Shown: one piece after another, positions 1-6,466 of the stretch | How positions within the stretch are numbered: position 1 is the first letter of the stretch | How the letters are laid out: each line of letters begins with the position of its first letter | Assembly: GCA_035483795.1 (NCBI GenBank) | Contig: DATHPP010000091.1 | Span: 1 to 9,522 of the forward strand | DNA: 9,522 nucleotides | Source of the DNA: DASXMX01 sp035483795 | GTDB taxonomy: Bacteria > Planctomycetota > Phycisphaerae > Tepidisphaerales > Tepidisphaeraceae | Reading direction: 5' to 3' | The notes under the pieces: generated by a model | Told to the model about the DNA's origin: nothing | Database searches by the model: none | The model's input: only the letters and a program-made list of their open reading frames with translations | Position numbers and translations under genes: made by a program

Positions 1-685
1 GGTTGGAGCTGACGCCGTTCGAGTTCATCGACATCGAGCCCTGCGCCGTCTCGCCCGGCTCGACGACACCGTTGCGATTGCGGTCGATGCCCCACATGAG
101 GCTCGGATCGAACCCTTTGACAAGCTGAAGCTCGCCGGGCGTTTCCATCGCCTGGTTCTTGGCCAGGTACGGCTCGGGGAGAGATCCGTAGTAGTCGCTC
201 TCGGCGCCGTCGCCGTTGGTGACGTTCGAATCGGCGTCGATCCAGTCGATGATGCTGTCGGCAAATTCGCTGGTGATCCCGGGAAGCTGAATCACCGCGG
301 CCTGGCTGGCGGTGTTGAGATTGAGCTTGGAGGCTTCGTCGGTGATGCCGAACTCGTAGGTGTTTTCGTTGGCCGAAGGGCGGAGGAGCCAAAAATAGGC
401 GGTTGCGCCGGTGGTGGGATCGCCGAGGGTGAGGGCCTCGCCCGGGAGGCTGAGGACGTAGTCGGCTTCGCCATCGATGTTGTCGACCATGCCCATGACG
501 TATTGTTCGGCGCCGAGCTCGACGGCGTCGGCCTGGTTGGCGGAGGCGCGGTTAGCCGCGGCAGCCAGCTCCACCCGCATCGATCGGGCGAATACGATCA
601 CCAGCGCGCCGAGAATCACCATCACCCACATGGCGGTGATGAGGATGGAGCCGCGTCTGAAGCCGGTTTCGTGGTGAATCCTCAT
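1..685 (-). CDS. gspK: T2SS minor pseudopilin GspK (3' end beyond left edge)
   Basis: GspK caps the tip of the type II secretion pseudopilus together with GspI and GspJ. The first 228 residues are visible; the C-terminus is off the window. The N-terminus has a short basic leader, a cleavage site after Gly12 (RRG|SILITAMW) and a hydrophobic helix at about 13-33. Position +5 after cleavage is Thr17, not Glu; the missing Glu5 is a known GspK hallmark. Further GspK signatures are ITDEASKLNLNTA (114-126), LPGITSEFADSIIDWIDAD (134-152) and a stretch around GAESDYYGSLPEPY (160-173), which match the family's alpha domain. A calcium-type loop, DRNRNGVVEPGE, sits at 201-212. ATG 685 overlaps the gspJ stop (ATGA), and a strong AGGAGGT lies 5 bases upstream. 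The identification is firm. Confidence 0.93.
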   Translation of the reverse strand, partial: MRIHHETGFRRGSILITAMWVMVILGALVIVFARSMRVELAAAANRASANQADAVELGAEQYVMGMVDNIDGEADYVLSLPGEALTLGDPTTGATAYFWLLRPSANENTYEFGITDEASKLNLNTASQAAVIQLPGITSEFADSIIDWIDADSNVTNGDGAESDYYGSLPEPYLAKNQAMETPGELQLVKGFDPSLMWGIDRNRNGVVEPGETAQGSMSMNSNGVSSN

Positions 686-1692
686 CCGCCACCTCCTGCC
701 CGGCCGCCGCCACCACCACCGGTGGCTCCGCCGCCAGTCTTTGAGTTACCTCCGCTCCCGCTGCCCTTGCTGCCGCCACCGCTGCCGCCGCCCGCCGCGC
801 TTCCGGTGGCAGTGGTTTCCTGGGTGACACAAGAGAGGGCGAAGACCCGTCGCTGGTGGACGATCTGCCGGGGGTCGGTGGCGCCGGGGGGATGGAATTC
901 GAGCGTCACTTCGACGGCGGCGGGAAGGGAGTTGTTGTATTGCGTGGAGTCCCATGAGGTCTGCCACTGCTCGCCGTCGTAATACTCGAGCGTGAACATG
1001 GTGACGTTGCGGCAGATGACTTCCTCGTCGGGCGTGGGGTTCTGCTCGGACAGCAGGTTGGGAATGACCTGCCGGACAAGGCAGATCCCATCGGGCCGGG
1101 CTTCGGTGGTGAGCACGACCTGTTTGATCTCCCCGTTGCCGGTCTGGTGCTGGGGGGCGTAGCCGTTGGTGAAAAAGTTGAGTGTGTCGCCCACTCCCGC
1201 GGCCGAGCCGTTCTGGTTGCCCTCGAAGGGCCCGACGAGCACGCCGTTGGAAGCGGGCGGCTGGGTGGGCAGGGGCGAGGCGGTCGGGTTGGGCGGCTGG
1301 GCCGCCTGAAGATCGGTGCGGATCAGGTCCCAGGCCATGTCGACCGACCCGATCGGGGCAATATCAGCCTTGGTGTTTTCCTGCGTTTTGAAGGCGATGT
1401 AGAGGCTGCTGAAAATGGAGAACGCCAGGATGCCGGAGATCACCAGGGCGATGAGAAGCTCAAGCAGAGTGAAGCCGCTGCGTCGATTGTGGTGCAGGCA
1501 TTCTGGTGCCGCCGGTGCCCTCACCGGCGGTCTTCGCGCGCCGCCAGATTCCGCCGGTGAGGGCACCGGCGGCACTTTTAATCGAAAGCCTGCACTGCTA
1601 CGCCATGCTATCTTCTCAGGATCAAAACGACTCAGTTGGAGTGGAAATCCTGCACGACCATATTGGCTGAGATGGGCGCTTTTATTGTCCAT
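682..1692 (-). CDS. gspJ: T2SS minor pseudopilin GspJ with an unusually long leader and Gly-rich tail
   Basis: Minor pseudopilin of the T2SS tip complex (GspI-J-K). The prepilin site is RRSG73|FTLLE with Glu78 at +5, followed by a transmembrane helix (74-97) and a GspJ-like periplasmic domain (DMAWDLIRTDLQAAQ; later EVTLEFHPPGATDPRQIVHQRRVFAL). I chose ATG 1692 because it overlaps the gspI stop (TGATG) and has GGGAGG 6 bases upstream; GTG 1695 is possible but too close to that site. The leader is about 73 residues instead of the usual 5-25, because a perfect palindrome is translated as residues 40-62. The last 40 or so residues are almost only Gly, Ser, Ala and Lys, unlike usual GspJ ends. 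The length of 336 residues exceeds the family's typical 190-240 for these two reasons. The stop overlaps the gspK start. Confidence 0.9.
   Translation of the reverse strand: MDNKSAHLSQYGRAGFPLQLSRFDPEKIAWRSSAGFRLKVPPVPSPAESGGARRPPVRAPAAPECLHHNRRSGFTLLELLIALVISGILAFSIFSSLYIAFKTQENTKADIAPIGSVDMAWDLIRTDLQAAQPPNPTASPLPTQPPASNGVLVGPFEGNQNGSAAGVGDTLNFFTNGYAPQHQTGNGEIKQVVLTTEARPDGICLVRQVIPNLLSEQNPTPDEEVICRNVTMFTLEYYDGEQWQTSWDSTQYNNSLPAAVEVTLEFHPPGATDPRQIVHQRRVFALSCVTQETTATGSAAGGGSGGGSKGSGSGGNSKTGGGATGGGGGGRAGGGG
691..697 (-). promoter_or_regulatory. Ribosome binding site of gspK
   Basis: AGGAGGT on the minus strand, 5 bases before ATG 685 and within the last glycine codons of gspJ. It fixes the gspK start at the ATGA overlap. 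Confidence 0.75.
1492..1595. repeat. Palindromic element inside the gspJ leader
   Basis: A perfect inverted repeat with 25-bp arms (1506-1530 and 1551-1575; the left arm begins GTGCCGCCGGTGCCC) encloses a 20-base loop. Outside it, a shorter inverted pair, GTGCAGGC at 1492-1499 and GCCTGCAC at 1588-1595, makes a compound palindrome of 104 bp. The whole core is translated within gspJ as residues 40-62, rich in Pro, Ala and Arg. I infer a REP- or RPE-like mobile palindrome because it interrupts an otherwise standard prepilin leader; no copy elsewhere in this window supports mobility. Confidence 0.85.
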
Positions 1693-2213
1693 CACGTTCC
1701 TCCCGTGACGTTGCCCATCGACGGTCCGCGCTTGGGATTGGTGTTGGTGGCGGGCTGCGCGCCCGGACCCTGCGGGGCGTTGGAATACACCAGCGTCGAG
1801 AAGGTGAGAAACTGTTCCTGCCCCCGACTCTTCCAGATCACCTTGAGATCCAGCTCACTGAGCGTTTGGGGCTGGATGTCCTGCTGATTGACACCGCGTT
1901 GATTCCATTGCTGGACCTGCGCCGTCCAGGTGTAATCCTGGTATTCGGGTCCTTCGAGGGAAAAATCTCCAGCGAGATTGCTCGAACTCTCCCACTGCCC
2001 GGTGGCGACGATCTCCTGGAGCTTGGAGGAGCCAAGCTGGGCGGCGACGGTGCGATGCTTCGCGATCGACGCCGCCCGCGCCGCCAGGGAAATCCCCTTC
2101 ATCGCCACCGGAAGCACGATGGCGATCAAAACCATGGCCGCCAGCACCTCGATGAGCGTGAAGCCACGAGCGCCGACGCCTGACGATTTTGAGGATGGTG
2201 ACCTGTTTTTCAT
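1692..2213 (-). CDS. gspI: T2SS minor pseudopilin GspI
   Basis: GspI starts assembly of the pseudopilus tip with GspJ and GspK. The 173-residue product has a 17-residue leader and a classical cleavage site, GARG17|FTLIE with Glu22 at +5. A hydrophobic helix (18-40) and a short GspI-type domain follow (AAQLGSSKLQEIVATG at 58-72; LSELDLKVIWKSRGQEQFLTFSTLVY at 118-143). After Tyr143 comes a 30-residue tail rich in Pro, Gly, Asn and Thr, longer than typical. The start is ATG 2213, overlapping the gspH stop as ATGA. A longer reading from 2252 would lie inside the polyglutamine codons of gspH and is unlikely. There is no Shine-Dalgarno sequence, so initiation probably depends on coupling to gspH. 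Confidence 0.9.
   Translation of the reverse strand: MKNRSPSSKSSGVGARGFTLIEVLAAMVLIAIVLPVAMKGISLAARAASIAKHRTVAAQLGSSKLQEIVATGQWESSSNLAGDFSLEGPEYQDYTWTAQVQQWNQRGVNQQDIQPQTLSELDLKVIWKSRGQEQFLTFSTLVYSNAPQGPGAQPATNTNPKRGPSMGNVTGGT
1699..1704 (-). promoter_or_regulatory. Ribosome binding site of gspJ
   Basis: GGGAGG on the minus strand, 6 bases before ATG 1692 but only 3 before GTG 1695. It shows that the native start lies upstream of the palindrome, so the long leader is genuinely translated unless a cryptic start is used. Confidence 0.75.
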
Positions 2214-2731
2214 CGCGGCTGCTGTTGCTGTTGTTGCTGCTGCTGGGCCCACTGCTGTTCCTGGGGGGTGAGGACCTTATACATTTCCGTCGCCGAGAGG
2301 CAGCCGATGACGTAGGTCTCGCCATCGGAGCTGAGGACCTGGATCTGTGCCGGGTCGACGCGGCCATTGGGCTGGAACTGGATGTATTGACCGTCCTGCT
2401 GCATGGGAGCGTTCCAACTCAAGCGGGTGCTGTCGGGCGCCTCAAACTGAAGCCCAAAGTTGCTTGTCAACTGGCCAAATTGCCCGTCATCCTGCTGCCT
2501 GGTCAACCAGTACGTCCCCTTGCCCGAGTCGAGATTCATACGGTAAGGGACGCCCTGGGTGATCGCCTGCGATCGTGCGTAGTGCGTCAGGGCGACGATC
2601 TGCTCGGCACATTGCGCGGTACGGCGGCCCCGGGCAAAACCATGCAGCCTCGGGACCGCCATACCGATGATGATGGTAATGATCGCCATTACCAGGATCA
2701 GCTCGAGCAGGGTGAACGCACGGTGACGCAT
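2210..2731 (-). CDS. gspH: T2SS minor pseudopilin GspH with polyglutamine C-terminus
   Basis: GspH is a minor pseudopilin that links the tip complex to the GspG shaft. The product is 173 residues. ATG 2731 was chosen over an upstream start at 2764, which would lie within gspG: it follows the gspG stop by 7 bases, has AGGG 5 bases upstream and gives a normal short leader. The cleavage site reads MRHRA5|FTLLE, with Ala rather than Gly at -1 and Glu10 at +5. The helix at 6-27 ends in AVPRLHGFARGRRTAQCAEQIVALTHYARSQAITQG, the usual GspH arrangement. A beta-rich domain follows (YRMNLDSGKGTYWL; QFQPNGRVDPAQIQVLSSDG). The C-terminus is unusual: nine glutamines at 163-171, then Pro-Arg-stop, encoded by mixed CAG and CAA. 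Confidence 0.9.
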   Translation of the reverse strand: MRHRAFTLLELILVMAIITIIIGMAVPRLHGFARGRRTAQCAEQIVALTHYARSQAITQGVPYRMNLDSGKGTYWLTRQQDDGQFGQLTSNFGLQFEAPDSTRLSWNAPMQQDGQYIQFQPNGRVDPAQIQVLSSDGETYVIGCLSATEMYKVLTPQEQQWAQQQQQQQQQPR

Positions 2732-2738
2732 GGAATCC

Positions 2739-3188
2739 CTAGTTGGCGGCCGTCCCGCTGGCACCGCCCCAGTTGTTGATTTCGTTTCCGGTTGAGTCCT
2801 TGGCGCCCTGGGTCGTGTAGAGGTCGTAATCCTTGCTGTGCTGCCCGGGGGCGACGTAGACGTAGGGATTTCCCCACGGGTCCTTTGGCACGAGTTTCAC
2901 GTACGGACCTTTCCAGGACCCTTGCGGCACGTTTCCGGGCTGCATCACCAGGGCTTGCAAGCCTTCGTCGGAAGTCGGATAGCGGCCGCACTCGACCTCG
3001 AAGGAATCGAGCGCGCTGCTGATGTTGGTGATGTCGGCCTTGGCCGCGGCTTTCTTGGCGTCTTCGCCGCGGCCGGCAATTCTGGGCACCACCACCGCCG
3101 CCAGGATCGCCAGGATCAACATGACGAGCATCAGCTCGACGAGGGTAAAGCCACTCTTTCGGTTTTGACGCGCAGTTGAGTGATTCAT
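2739..3188 (-). CDS. gspG: T2SS major pseudopilin GspG
   Basis: GspG polymerises into the inner-membrane-anchored pseudopilus that pushes substrates through the secretin. The 149-residue product has a 13-residue leader, cleavage at RKSG13|FTLVE with Glu18 at +5, a helix at 14-36 and the family's C-terminal signature. Visible hallmarks are ALDSFEVECGRYPTSDEGLQAL (59-80), DPWGNPYVY (103-111) and PGQHSKDYDLYTTQGAKDS (114-132), then a terminal INNW (137-140). The usual GADG segment of the calcium-binding loop is GAKDSTGNE here, so the ligands may differ slightly. GGGAG lies 5 bases before ATG 3188. It sits 29 bases behind gspF and 7 before gspH. As the shaft subunit it is expected to be the most abundant product of this operon. 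Confidence 0.96.
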   Translation of the reverse strand: MNHSTARQNRKSGFTLVELMLVMLILAILAAVVVPRIAGRGEDAKKAAAKADITNISSALDSFEVECGRYPTSDEGLQALVMQPGNVPQGSWKGPYVKLVPKDPWGNPYVYVAPGQHSKDYDLYTTQGAKDSTGNEINNWGGASGTAAN

Positions 3189-3217
3189 AATGACTCCCAG
3201 TGGACTACTAGTTTGGA

Positions 3218-4438
3218 CTACTTGATCAAATCCTGAATGCTGAAGATCGGCAGGAGCATTCCCACCACCACTGTTCCGATCACGCCGGCCATGATGAACA
3301 GCAGGACGGGTTCCAATACCGCGACAAGGATGCGGAGCTGCCGATCCAGATCGCTTTCAAATGAGCTGGCGACACGCACCAACTCCTTGTCCAATCGTCC
3401 GGTTTCCTCCGCGACGGCAATCGTTTCAACCACCGAGGCGGGGAACAGCCGTTCAGTTTCGCCCAGCGCCTTGGACAGCGACTGGCCGCGCTGGACCTCT
3501 TCGATGCCCTTGGAGACAGCGTCGGCCAGGGTCTGATTTCCGATGGCTTCGCGGGCAACCTTCAAAGAGGCGACCAGAGGAACCCCGGAACCGACCAGCG
3601 TCCCGAGCATGCGGCAAAAACGGATCAGGGCGAAATGCGCGATGACCCGTCCCAGCAGCGGGATGCTCAACAGAGTCTGCTCGAAGCGGCGGCGTCCGGT
3701 GTCGCTCTTGATCCCGCGACGAAGGAGGACGAACAGCGCGACGAAGGCGCCGGCCAGGTACAGGCCATAGTGCTTGAGCACGTCGCTGAGGGAGATGATG
3801 AAGCGGGTAAGGGCCGGAAGCGTTCCGCCGAAGTCCTCGAACATTTTGGAGAACTTGGGGATGAAGAACGTGAGCAGAAAGATCAGGACGATAACGGCGA
3901 GGCAGGCCAGCACGCTGGGGTAGACCAGGGCGGCCTTGACCTTGCCTTTGAGGTCGGCCTCGCGGGTGCGGAAGTCGGCGATCTGGGCGAGGACGACGTC
4001 GAGGAACCCGCCCGCCTCGCCGGCCCGGACCATAGCGACGTAGACGGGGGAGAAGCTTTTGGGGTACTTGGCCATGGCGTCGGCCAGGGCGGTGCCGCCC
4101 ACCACGTCGTCATGAAGTGCGCCCCATTGATACCGGACGGCGGGGCTGCTGGCCTCGCGCTTGAGCAGGCTAAGGGCGCGGGAGAGCGGGACGCCGCCGC
4201 TGAGTAAATTGGCCAGCTCGCGGGTGAAGGATTCGACGGCCTTCATGGGCACGCGCCCGGGCCTCGGTGCCGCGGCCTGGGCCTTGGCCGCGGCCTTGCC
4301 GCTCTGTTCGATTACGCTCAGCGGGTGCAGCCCTTTTTGCATGACCTGGGCGACCGCCGCAGATTTGCTGTCGGCCGACAGCGTCCCTGCGGTCTTTTCG
4401 CCCTTGGTTCCGATCGCCGTGTATGCAAAGGTCGTCAT
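3218..4438 (-). CDS. gspF: T2SS inner-membrane platform protein GspF
   Basis: GspF is the polytopic inner-membrane platform of the T2SS; it contacts the ATPase GspE and directs pseudopilin addition. The 406-residue length is typical. A short N-terminal domain (FAYTAIGTKGEKTAGTLSAD) and an Ala-rich linker lead to two homologous T2SF repeats: FTRELANLLSGGVPLSRALSLL (71-92) and RFCRMLGTLVGSGVPLVASLKVA (273-295). The repeats carry the paired signatures VRAGEAGGFLDVVL (137-150) and VAEETGRLDKELVRVA (342-357). Predicted membrane helices are at about 171-193, 222-240 and 368-397. ATG 4438 gives the canonical N-terminus, but I see no Shine-Dalgarno sequence before it. That is unusual for this operon, because the gap to gspE is filled by repeats. 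Confidence 0.95.
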   Translation of the reverse strand: MTTFAYTAIGTKGEKTAGTLSADSKSAAVAQVMQKGLHPLSVIEQSGKAAAKAQAAAPRPGRVPMKAVESFTRELANLLSGGVPLSRALSLLKREASSPAVRYQWGALHDDVVGGTALADAMAKYPKSFSPVYVAMVRAGEAGGFLDVVLAQIADFRTREADLKGKVKAALVYPSVLACLAVIVLIFLLTFFIPKFSKMFEDFGGTLPALTRFIISLSDVLKHYGLYLAGAFVALFVLLRRGIKSDTGRRRFEQTLLSIPLLGRVIAHFALIRFCRMLGTLVGSGVPLVASLKVAREAIGNQTLADAVSKGIEEVQRGQSLSKALGETERLFPASVVETIAVAEETGRLDKELVRVASSFESDLDRQLRILVAVLEPVLLFIMAGVIGTVVVGMLLPIFSIQDLIK

Positions 4439-4483
4439 CGCTGAATCGTTAGTACCGCGGCCCGCGTGGCGGCTTCCAATTGC

Positions 4484-4587
4484 TTGTCATTGGTCACTTG
4501 TCATTGGTCACTTGTCATTGGTCATTTGTCGTTGGTCATTTCTGAGGCCAAATCCGCAAGTGACAAATGACCAGTGACCAACGACGA
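4484..4587. repeat. Tandem heptamer/14-mer repeats with inverted copy between gspE and gspF
   Basis: On the plus strand, four 14-base units starting at 4483 (CTTGTCATTGGTCA three times exactly, then one variant ending at 4538) are built from alternating TTGTCA/TTGGTCA heptamers. After an 18-base spacer an inverted counterpart occupies 4557-4587. Aligning 4484-4514 with the reverse complement of 4557-4587 gives 27 identities in 31 positions, so the transcript could fold into a long imperfect hairpin. The rest of the gap (4439-4482) shows nothing recognisable. The 151-bp gap is the largest in the operon. It could dampen or separate gspE from gspF expression, or be a neutral repeat family; the sequence alone does not decide. 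Confidence 0.85.
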
Positions 4588-4589
4588 TT

Positions 4590-6335
4590 TTACATGTTCA
4601 TGCCGAGCGCTTCCGCCCCCGCGCTGAGGGTTTCGTCCTTGGTCAGGCGGAGGACTTCCTCGACGGTGGTGCGGCCTTCACTGACGAGGCGCCAGCCGTC
4701 GCCGCGGAGGCTGTTCATCCCCTGCCGAATGGCAACCTCGCGAATCTTACCCGAAGAGGCGCGTTCGATGGTGAGATCGCGAATGTCTTCGCTGATCGGC
4801 ATCAGCTCGAACACACCCTGACGTCCGCGATACCCGGTGCCCAGACAATTTCGGCAACCCTTGCCGCGATACACTACCTGCGGCGGGTCGGTGACGCCGG
4901 AGGCGATCATCGCATCCAGTTCCGCCTGCGGGGCGGGTTCCTTGCAGTGCTTACAGATCACGCGCACCAGCCGCTGCGCCACCACCATCTCGAGTGTGGA
5001 GGCGACCAGATACGGTTCGATTCCCATATCAATCAGACGCGTGATCGAGCCGGGGGCGTCGTTGGTGTGCAGGGTGCTGAAGACGAGGTGGCCGGTGAGC
5101 GAGGACTGCACGGCGATTTCCGCTGTCTCGCGGTCGCGGATTTCACCGATCAGGATGACGTCGGGGTCGTGACGCAGAATGGCGCGGAGACCGGCGCCGA
5201 AGGTCAGGTTTGCCTTGGTGTTCACCTGGATCTGGTTGATCCCGCGCAACTGGTATTCGACCGGGTCTTCGATGGTGACGATCTTCTGATCGACAGTATT
5301 GATCTTGGATAGAGCGGCGTAAAGCGTCGTCGTCTTACCGGAGCCGGTCGGCCCGGTGACGAGAATAATTCCGTGTGGGAGGTTGATGACCTGTTCCCAG
5401 GCCTTGCCGTCGCGTTTGGAGAAACCCAGGTGCTCGAGGCCGAGAAGCGCGTCGCCACGGTCGAGAATACGAAGCACGACGGCTTCGCCGTGAATCATCG
5501 GGATGACCGAGACGCGGAGGTCGATCTCGCGGCCAGCGACTTTCAGACGGATGCGGCCGTCCTGCGGAACGCGCTTCTCGGCGATGTCGAGGTGACTGAG
5601 AATCTTCAGGCGCGAGACGATTGCCGCGTGGAACTTGCGGACCTGCGGCGGAATGTTGGCTTCCTGGAGCACGCCGTCCACGCGATAGCGCACGCGAAGC
5701 TGGTTCTCGAACGGCTCGACGTGAACGTCGGTCGCACGCAGGTCCAGCGCCTCGGCCATGAGCTGGTTGACGAACTTGATGATCGAGGCGTCCTGGGCCG
5801 CGGCGGTGGCGCTGGTCAGGTCGAGATCGTCCTCGTTGGTCTCGATGACCGTGAACTCTTCCTCGTTCACGCCCATGGACTGGAGCGTGTCGGCCCCGAC
5901 GCCCAGGAACTTCTTGGCGGCGCGATCGATCTCGCTGGCCGGCGCCAGCGCCGGACGAACCTCGAGGCCGGAACTGAGGCGCAGCTCGTCCAGGCCGCTC
6001 GTGTCAAAGATGCGGCTCGTCGCCACCGTCACCGAACCATCCGGCTCCTCGCTGAGCGGGAGCAACCCGTGCGTCAACAGCAGCCGCACCGGGAACTTGA
6101 CAAGCAATTCCTTCGAGGGAGATACCTTATCCAGATCGACGAACGGGACGTGAAAATAGTCGGCCAGGTGGCGCAGCAGCTTGTCCTCGGGAATGGCCGG
6201 CGTCCCGTTGCCGTTTCCCGATGTGCGCAGCGCTTCGTCCAGCGATTTGCCTTCGGCCAGGGCCGCCCGCACGCAGCTGGCGGCCTGGTCGTCAAACAGC
6301 CCGTCCCGCGAAAGAATCGCGATAATGTCGTTCAA
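4590..6335 (-). CDS. gspE: T2SS cytoplasmic ATPase GspE
   Basis: GspE is the hexameric cytoplasmic ATPase that powers pseudopilus assembly through GspF. The 581 residues comprise an N-terminal T2SSE_N/MshEN-like domain (about 1-150, including LLRHLADYFHVPFVDLDK), a linker, the N2 domain (DASIIKFVNQLMAEALDLRATDVHVEP) and the RecA-like domain. Visible motifs are Walker A GPTGSGKTT with Lys334, the Asp box TIEDPVEYQL, Walker B ILIGEIRDRE with Glu398 and the His box LVFSTLHTNDA. The zinc-binding tetracysteine Cys461, Cys464, Cys494 and Cys497 is intact. The start is TTG: an in-frame TAG lies seven codons upstream, GAGG sits 7 bases before it, and no in-frame ATG follows for about 150 codons. It is the first gene of the minus-strand operon and diverges from the BamD-like gene. 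Confidence 0.96.
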   Translation of the reverse strand: MNDIIAILSRDGLFDDQAASCVRAALAEGKSLDEALRTSGNGNGTPAIPEDKLLRHLADYFHVPFVDLDKVSPSKELLVKFPVRLLLTHGLLPLSEEPDGSVTVATSRIFDTSGLDELRLSSGLEVRPALAPASEIDRAAKKFLGVGADTLQSMGVNEEEFTVIETNEDDLDLTSATAAAQDASIIKFVNQLMAEALDLRATDVHVEPFENQLRVRYRVDGVLQEANIPPQVRKFHAAIVSRLKILSHLDIAEKRVPQDGRIRLKVAGREIDLRVSVIPMIHGEAVVLRILDRGDALLGLEHLGFSKRDGKAWEQVINLPHGIILVTGPTGSGKTTTLYAALSKINTVDQKIVTIEDPVEYQLRGINQIQVNTKANLTFGAGLRAILRHDPDVILIGEIRDRETAEIAVQSSLTGHLVFSTLHTNDAPGSITRLIDMGIEPYLVASTLEMVVAQRLVRVICKHCKEPAPQAELDAMIASGVTDPPQVVYRGKGCRNCLGTGYRGRQGVFELMPISEDIRDLTIERASSGKIREVAIRQGMNSLRGDGWRLVSEGRTTVEEVLRLTKDETLSAGAEALGMNM

Positions 6336-6342
6336 ATCTTGG

Positions 6343-6346
6343 CCTC
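6343..6346 (-). promoter_or_regulatory. Ribosome binding site supporting the gspE TTG start
   Basis: GAGG on the minus strand, 7 bases before TTG 6335. With the in-frame stop a few codons further upstream, it supports a TTG start. Confidence 0.55.
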
Positions 6347-6429
6347 GCTTATGCTAAGAATACTTAACCGATGGACGGATGTTCGATTCGTAGTGCAGTT
6401 ACCGATGTTACTCGATCCGCCACATCGTG

Positions 6430-6457
6430 TTGCATCGCAGCCCGTGCCAATTAGAAT
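6430..6457 (+). promoter_or_regulatory. Candidate sigma70-type promoter of the BamD-like/lptE pair
   Basis: TTGCAT (6430-6435), a 16-base spacer and TAGAAT (6452-6457) fit a housekeeping promoter with one or two mismatches per box. Transcription would start near 6463-6466, nearly at ATG 6467, giving an almost leaderless mRNA. That agrees with the absence of a Shine-Dalgarno sequence there. The rest of the divergent gap (6336-6429) should also hold the gspE promoter; a TATTCT on the minus strand near 6357-6362 is a weak -10 candidate without a convincing -35. Confidence 0.45.
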
Positions 6458-6466
6458 CGCCCTCAC

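Noticed and set aside
503..982. Plus-strand frame with proline-rich runs opposite gspJ/gspK
   Set aside because: The proline runs are the complement of the GspJ glycine tail codons, not a separate protein.
1506..1575. Palindrome as a rho-independent terminator between gspI and gspJ
   Set aside because: It is inside the translated gspJ frame and on the minus-strand transcript no U tract follows; gspK downstream has its own ribosome site and must be transcribed through it.
2213..2252. Longer GspI starting at 2252
   Set aside because: The extra residues come from the polyglutamine codons of gspH in another frame; ATG 2213 gives the ATGA coupling and a normal leader.
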